Below, piece by piece: positions 58,923 through 64,000 of a stretch of 64,000 nucleotides of DNA. This DNA is from Melitaea cinxia. Its lineage: Eukaryota; Arthropoda; Insecta; Lepidoptera; Nymphalidae. A program made the translations under genes and the position numbers. Position 1 is the first letter of the stretch. Each line of letters opens with the position of its first letter. The stretch lies in contig NC_059406.1 of NCBI RefSeq assembly GCF_905220565.1, forward strand, positions 1,374,001-1,438,000. Reading direction: 5' to 3'. The notes under the pieces were generated by a model that was not told the DNA's origin, did no database searches, and saw nothing but the letters and a program-made list of their open reading frames with translations.

Positions 58923-59996
58923 TTAGTACTTATAGCATTAACCGTTTTGTAAATAGCCTTCAATAAATGCTTCATATAACTTTCAAATGTGTTCATCCAC
59001 AAACTATTTTTGGCTATTTTTTGAACGATCTAACTACAAAATTTGTTTTATTTATCAATCTACTCGTATAATCCATTAGGAACTTTCAATTCACTTTTGT
59101 AAGGAAGACAATTTAAAGAAAAATGTTTTTGCGCTATTATTTATTTTATCAGCTTGTCGTATACTAGCGACCTCTGTCCATCCATATTTTTTTACACGTT
59201 AATAAATCACCAACATATCAAATATTAAAACCTTCTCCGAAACACGCTACATATTATGGTATAAGAATTATTCCGATCGGCTTAGTAGTATTCGCAGCAT
59301 AACCGGACAAAAAACCTTCTCTCCATTTATTAGCATAGATTTTTTACATAATATTTTTCGAATCAATGGAAAAATATCGAAAAATGTGTCCTTTAGTTAC
59401 TTAGGTAAGTATAAAATAGTAATAATGATTATTAACGTGTAGACAACAACGGACAAAAAGGAATTTTTTTTATCATTTATATCAAAACATATTTTTGATT
59501 TAAACAGTTTTTTTTTAAATCTAGAAACGACAAAGATATATTTAAATACAATAATAGAGAGCTATTAATAAATTAGACGTGCTCCGCGATTTCCATGAGT
59601 TATTTTGAGAAAAAAAGAGCCTATATATTTTCTCGCTAAATGGGCTAACCAACACATAATTAATTTCTTAATACGGGCCAGTAGTTTTTAAAATTAGCGC
59701 GTTGAAACTAACAGACAAACTTTACAGATATTTTCTATTTGATTGTCATGCTAATGAAAATCTCTCCGATCATTGAGATAATTTCCATTTTGTAAGAGTA
59801 TGAGCATTATCAGATTACGCAGTTCATCAATATCATACAGAATCATAAATAGATAGATAAAGTTAAGATTACCTAAATTATAGACATTATACGGAAGTAA
59901 ATGAAGAATTGTTACAAAGATAATTTCATCTTCTATATCTGAATAATCTATTCAAATTATTAGTAAGATACGTACAGATTTATTAAAATTAGTGGT
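58923..59996. other. AT-rich stretch without gene
   Basis: Nothing recognised. Confidence 0.5.
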
Positions 59997-60622
59997 AGCT
60001 CAGAGGTCGAAATTCGACCATAATTATAAATTTAAATTAAAGAAAACAAAAAAAAAAAAATAACGAAAATAAAGAACCTTTTTTTTAATTTTTCAATTTC
60101 ACTACAGACTTTGACAATCAACAAAATAGTATCATATGCGTGTGTGTGTCAAATACATTGTAGTGTGTGTAATGATTTTTTTTATTGATTTAATATATTT
60201 TTATGGATAAAAAAAAATAGCATTCTGCACTTCTTCTCTATATAAACTATAAGTGTACGAAATTTCATACTCCTCTGTCCGCGCAATTTTCGTAAAAAGG
60301 GGTACAAAGTTTTTGCTTTTTTTTTATATTACTAGTTCGGCAAACAAGCGTACGGGTCACCTGATGGTAAGAGATTACCGTAGCTTATAAACGCCTGCAA
60401 CAAGAGAAGCATCGCAAGCGCGTTGTCGACCCAATCCCCAATCCACCCCAGGAGCTCTGGTCACCTTACTAACCAATTGGAACACAATACTGCTTGAAAA
60501 CAGTATTATTTAGCTGTGATCTTCTGTAAGGTCGAGGTACTATCCCAGTCGGGCTGCTCCATATTTTGAGCAGGAAATTCCTGCTGTGCCCTACCTCAAT
60601 TAAGTTGCTTCACGTGTTAATC
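59997..60622 (-). mobile_element. Helitron (family D), old copy split by a later insertion
   Basis: The minus strand reads 'aacacgtgaagc', then after the insertion 'actttgtacccctttttac', 'gaggagtatgaaatttcg' and at the other end the hairpin GGTCGAA-T-TTCGACC reversed. The ends are degraded: CTAG is not intact. Confidence 0.8.
60313..60598 (-). repeat. A-tailed repeat (family P), inserted in Helitron D
   Basis: A T-run at the left, 'cggcaaacaagcgtacgggt', and 'ctgctgtgccctacctcaat' at the right. It is flanked by 'aaagtttttgc' and 'aagttgc', diverged copies of one target site. Confidence 0.92.
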
Positions 60623-60654
60623 ACAAGAAAGGTAATTTGAAAGCCCTTGAAATC

Positions 60655-60840
60655 AGCGACAGCCGACCGACATAAGCTCCATAAGTTCTCCGAAACAATG
60701 TAAGGAGACCCACAAGTACCCAGACCAGAAGCAAATATTTGTACGAATACAAATATAAATCCCCAAACGGACATCAAACCCACGATAAAACCACATAAAT
60801 TTATGCGCCTACTAACACCACTTTGGTAGAGCGGTCATCA
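60655..60840 (-). repeat. SINE head, S2-like
   Basis: The minus strand reads 'tgaccgctctaccaaagtgg', 'atcgtgggtttgatgtccg' and 'tatttgtattcgtacaaata', similar to the head of the S2 copy at 49.2 kb. Confidence 0.5.
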
Positions 60841-62724
60841 TAAAATATCTGCACTATTTTCTTAATAAACATAATTGAACACAGAAAAGAAAATTAACTG
60901 AACGCTACACGTTCGCAAGACACAAAAAAAAAAAATGAAATGCGCGTCTAATATGATATAATACATTGATTTAATAAATCAATGTATAAGGTAAATAGTT
61001 GAACTTCGAGCCTTGAATTTGGAGATAACGAACCATTAAGATTTTTTTCCATTAAAATGTGCCACAATCATTTATTTTAAAACAATCGTTGCAAGTTTTT
61101 TAATTGACAAGTAAATATGACCAAATGAAATTTCTTATTTCTTTGTTTATTTTTGACTGTCAACAGAGTACAATAAAAAGCTAAAGTATAAGAAATGTAT
61201 GCAAATTGGTAATTAGTGTTCTAAGCTATGTGTACTCCACAAAAATATATGTCAAAATTCAAATATAAAATAATTCTACGAATGCTTAACAGAAAAATAT
61301 ATTGGTTTTAAATAAATTTACATAAACTATAAAACTAATAAATAATTTCGTGGCTTAGTTCTTTTAATTTGATATATATATATTTAATATTTTGGTAACT
61401 TTTTACAATGTCTGTCCGTTTGGCCGTTAATATAATAACACTAGTTGACCAACCTCAACGGTCGTGTGTAGGATATTATGGCGCCATTTGTCCCAGCTTA
61501 GAACGAGTCGATAAAGCCACTTAGGTAATTTAAGAGCGGTCATTTTCACACCTATCAACTTCGTAACGGTTTTACTAAGCAGCTTATCGCAAATAAATCG
61601 TGAAGAGAATTTTATGCAATACATAAATACGTCGCATAGTTTTTCTAATACATTTACTTGGATAGTTTAGAATTGTTTTACAACGGTGCTGTTTGACGGT
61701 TGTTATGTGGATTCAAATCAAATCAGCAAATTGCTGTTGTGCTAGTTATAGTTGGCTCAATTTCTATTGATGACTAGTTTTTGTGTAGACCATCCGTGTG
61801 TCTGTTGCGATAGTTGTGTGATTTGTGTTTGTGTATTGTTTGTGGTGCGAATGTCATCTTATCTTATGACAGGGTTCTCATTCTACTTTATTCAAGAGGT
61901 CGTGGAATGTTAGACTTTCATAAATTTACTATTAGTTATACTTATTTAATTATTTTGTACAATATTATCAACAAATTATCATTCACACTACATAGTACAG
62001 TTAATCTCATCATCTATAGTTAAGACTTCTTTTCGACCAAATAAATTTAGTTCACAGGAACTTTTACAATGTGGAATAACTTCGCCTTACTCTGATATTG
62101 AACTAAAGAAGGTTGGTAGCTTCAAATGCTTAAACGAACTATGAAAACCAAAATACAAAATGTAACTCCAACGTTAATAGGGTTTATTCTCAAAGATCTA
62201 GTATACAATACAGCACTTACAGATAATAAATAAGAATAGATGGTTACCGAATTCATTGATTAAATTTTAGGAGACGTCTTGAATGTAATACAAGCAAGGC
62301 CTTCGACTAAATTTCATAAGACTTGTAAATTACAGCATGTTACAACATCGGTTAAAATTTTAGCTTTAGTTAACATGTTCTAGGTGTTAATTACATCAAA
62401 TATTGTTTCTGTTAATTGGTTACAAGCGTCGATATGTTATCTCCTTAAAGGTCCATTCAAAATAATCGAATTATTGAATCAACAATTAATTAGCGGAGTT
62501 AATTCACGCCCTCTCATAAAGTTAAATCCTTATCACTGTCAAGTGTACAATCGAAATGTGAAGGTAATGTTTGATTCAAGCTGTTTTTGAGATACATATC
62601 TTTTATATTATTTAAAATAAATTGTTTTGTGTTTCATTTTACAAATTTCTAAATTTATTTGACAGGCAATGACAAATGGTCTTTTATCAAAAGTGTAGTA
62701 ATAATACTCTTGTACTAAAACACT
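60841..62724. other. AT-rich stretch without gene
   Basis: A 13-bp palindrome (ATACATTGATTTA at 60961-60973 against 60975-60987) is present. No gene or repeat is recognised. Confidence 0.5.
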
Positions 62725-63090
62725 GCCCTCCGCCTGTACGTTCAGATACATAAAGTTCGACAGGATCTAAATGAAACTATCCGCGACAGAACGAAAGTAA
62801 TCGGTTTAGCCCACAGAATCAGCAAGTTGTAGATATCTTCGACCTGAAGTGGCAGTAGGCTGGTTACCTGTGTCGCAGGACCGATAACCGTCCAAATGTG
62901 TCTTGGAGTGGAGACCGCTTGTAACCAAACGGATTGTGGGACGCCTTCCGGCCTGCCGTTGGATCAACGATTTACACGAGATCGCTGGTGGAGGCTGGAT
63001 GAGGATTGCGGAAAACCGGGATATCCAGTCACTACTGGTCCACTCCACTGACTGCGATAGGCTGAGGTATTAGTAGTAGTAGTAGTAGTA
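62725..63090 (+). pseudogene. RTE-clade reverse transcriptase, C-terminal remnant with (TAG)n tail
   Basis: Reading the plus strand in pieces gives 'NETIRDRTKVIGLAHRISKL' (62767 on), then in other frames 'AGYLCRRTDNR' and 'VLEWRPLVTKRIVGR' with 'RWINDLHEIAGGGWMRIAENR' (62900-63073). This order and these motifs (HRISKL, AGH-like, VLEW, RW-DD, GW-R-A) are those of the C-terminal end of lepidopteran RTE reverse transcriptases. It has a stop and at least two frame breaks, so it is dead. The end 'gactgcgataggctgagg' then (TAG)n matches the tail of the RTE-tail repeats. Confidence 0.8.
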
Positions 63091-63147
63091 GCGAATTAAA
63101 ATGTGTAGTTTTTAAACATTGTGAGATGAATTTTAAATATTTTTTTT

Positions 63148-63290
63148 ATACAACTAGGTCGGCAAACAAGCGTACGGCTCATCAGATGGGAAGCGATTAC
63201 CGATACCGTAGCCTATAGACGCTTGAAACACTACAAGCATCGCAAGCGTGTTGCCGACCCTATCCCTACCCTCCCTCCCAAGAGCTAATA
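63148..63290 (-). repeat. A-tailed repeat (family P), 3' part
   Basis: 'gtcggcaaacaagcgtacgg' through 'gcatcgcaagcgtgttgccg'; the 5' part is absent. Confidence 0.85.
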
Positions 63291-63949
63291 GATAAGCTTC
63301 TTCATTTGTAACAAAATCGATTACTTTACTCATACCTATTTTCTGTCAAATTTACTTGCTTGTCACAATGTGTTTAATTTAACTCAAGTAAATTAAGCAA
63401 GAATTGTTGTATTTCTTGCATAATGTATTTTCTTGTAAATACTTTCGCTGTTATCTGTACTGCAGCGGGCATTGTTTGTACTAAATACTTGTGTCTAGGT
63501 CCAACATAGCTCAGCGTATAGCCTAGACTTCTAAGCCGATAGTCGGGCTAAATTTACGTATTTTCAGACCATTTGCATTTTATCTTGAATGGACACAAAC
63601 GATTTGTAAATTCTTAGCGCAAAGTAACAACGTTCCTAATTTCTCATATTAGTATCTTTCCTTTTGATTGTAAGAAATTTCTCTAAAAAACCTTTATAAG
63701 ATAGGTGTTATATTTTATAGGAATTTTATTTGTTAGGAATTTTACGTCTTAAAGTATGTTTTTTAGTTTGATATGAATGTTAACTAGGCATATCATTGTT
63801 GGATATTATTGTTGCAATTTAAGTGAATGCACAAAAATATTATGACAAATTCATATAAATACTATTTTGTGTAAATGGAACTATTTTTAAAGCACACTAT
63901 ACAGCAAAATCTTTTTCAGAAGATTACTTCTCAAGCAAACTCAAATTGC
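63291..63949. other. AT-rich stretch without gene
   Basis: Nothing recognised. Confidence 0.5.
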
Positions 63950-63954
63950 TGCTA

Positions 63955-64000
63955 TGTGCTACGGCACCAAAAAATATAGCCACCCCCTCTCTTCCCGTGG
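63955..64000 (+). mobile_element. RTE-tail repeat (family R), start only
   Basis: 'gtgctacggcaccaaaaaat' and 'gccaccccctctcttcccgt' are the first bases of the family; it runs past the window end. Confidence 0.85.

Noticed and set aside
63500..63560. tRNA-like 'acatagctcagcgtatagcc' with possible anticodon arm
   Set aside because: The stems do not pair well and there is no T-arm with GGTTCGA; not a tRNA gene.

Overview
The window looks like nuclear DNA from a butterfly or moth (Lepidoptera). It is AT-rich and contains no recognisable host gene, rRNA, intact tRNA or CRISPR array. It is dense in dispersed repeats of kinds familiar from lepidopteran genomes: Helitrons with A|TC...CTAG|T ends, tRNA-headed SINEs, RTE-clade tails ending in (GAT)n, and A-tailed repeats whose 3' part reads 'accatcaggtgagccgtac'. 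The species cannot be named from the sequence alone. The stretch could be intergenic or the inside of a large intron.

Layout. 1-4377: a Ty3/gypsy LTR retrotransposon of the CsRn1/Kabuki type on the minus strand. Gag is intact; pol is split by two frame breaks that compensate each other. The right LTR is complete, and the window begins inside the left one. 4378-8300: AT-rich sequence with a fragment of the A-tailed repeat, a 15-bp hairpin, a Helitron and a Helentron-like element. 8490-18070: RTE-tail repeats, A-tailed repeats, two Helitrons in tandem, a third member of that family, and a pair of related blocks around 15.6 and 16.5 kb. 18300-19180: a GC-rich block that looks like decayed retroelement coding sequence. 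19.7-25.1 kb: Helentron-like copies, a foldback element, a SINE and a complete Helitron. 25.8-38.6 kb: mostly unique AT-rich DNA with strong hairpins, LINE tails, a (CA)n tract, and a MITE with 3-bp target duplications. 38.6-44.7 kb: a cluster of A-tailed repeats (two of them head to head), Helitrons, (TA)n tracts and RTE-tail repeats. 44.7-56.5 kb: unique AT-rich DNA, a tRNA-headed SINE with an RTE tail, and a 5'-truncated LINE with a 173-codon reverse transcriptase end. 56.5-64 kb: more Helitrons, one interrupted by a later repeat insertion, a SINE, and the decayed C-terminal end of an RTE reverse transcriptase.

How the parts relate. The only sizeable protein-coding sequence belongs to mobile elements. 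Two non-autonomous families (the RTE-tail repeat and a tRNA-headed SINE) carry versions of the last codons of the RTE reverse transcriptase (read as EAYVQQWTAIG-stop and EAYAQQWDITG-stop). This suggests they borrow the RTE machinery. Helitrons of at least six kinds are present, and several insertions are nested or abutting, so relative ages can be read. Apart from the transposons, the items most worth following are three near-perfect hairpins, one unassigned open frame near 53 kb, and a few unique blocks of more balanced composition (30.1-30.5, 34.7-35.2 and 53.4-53.7 kb) that could be regulatory. Boundaries of diverged repeats are approximate, because they were read by eye.
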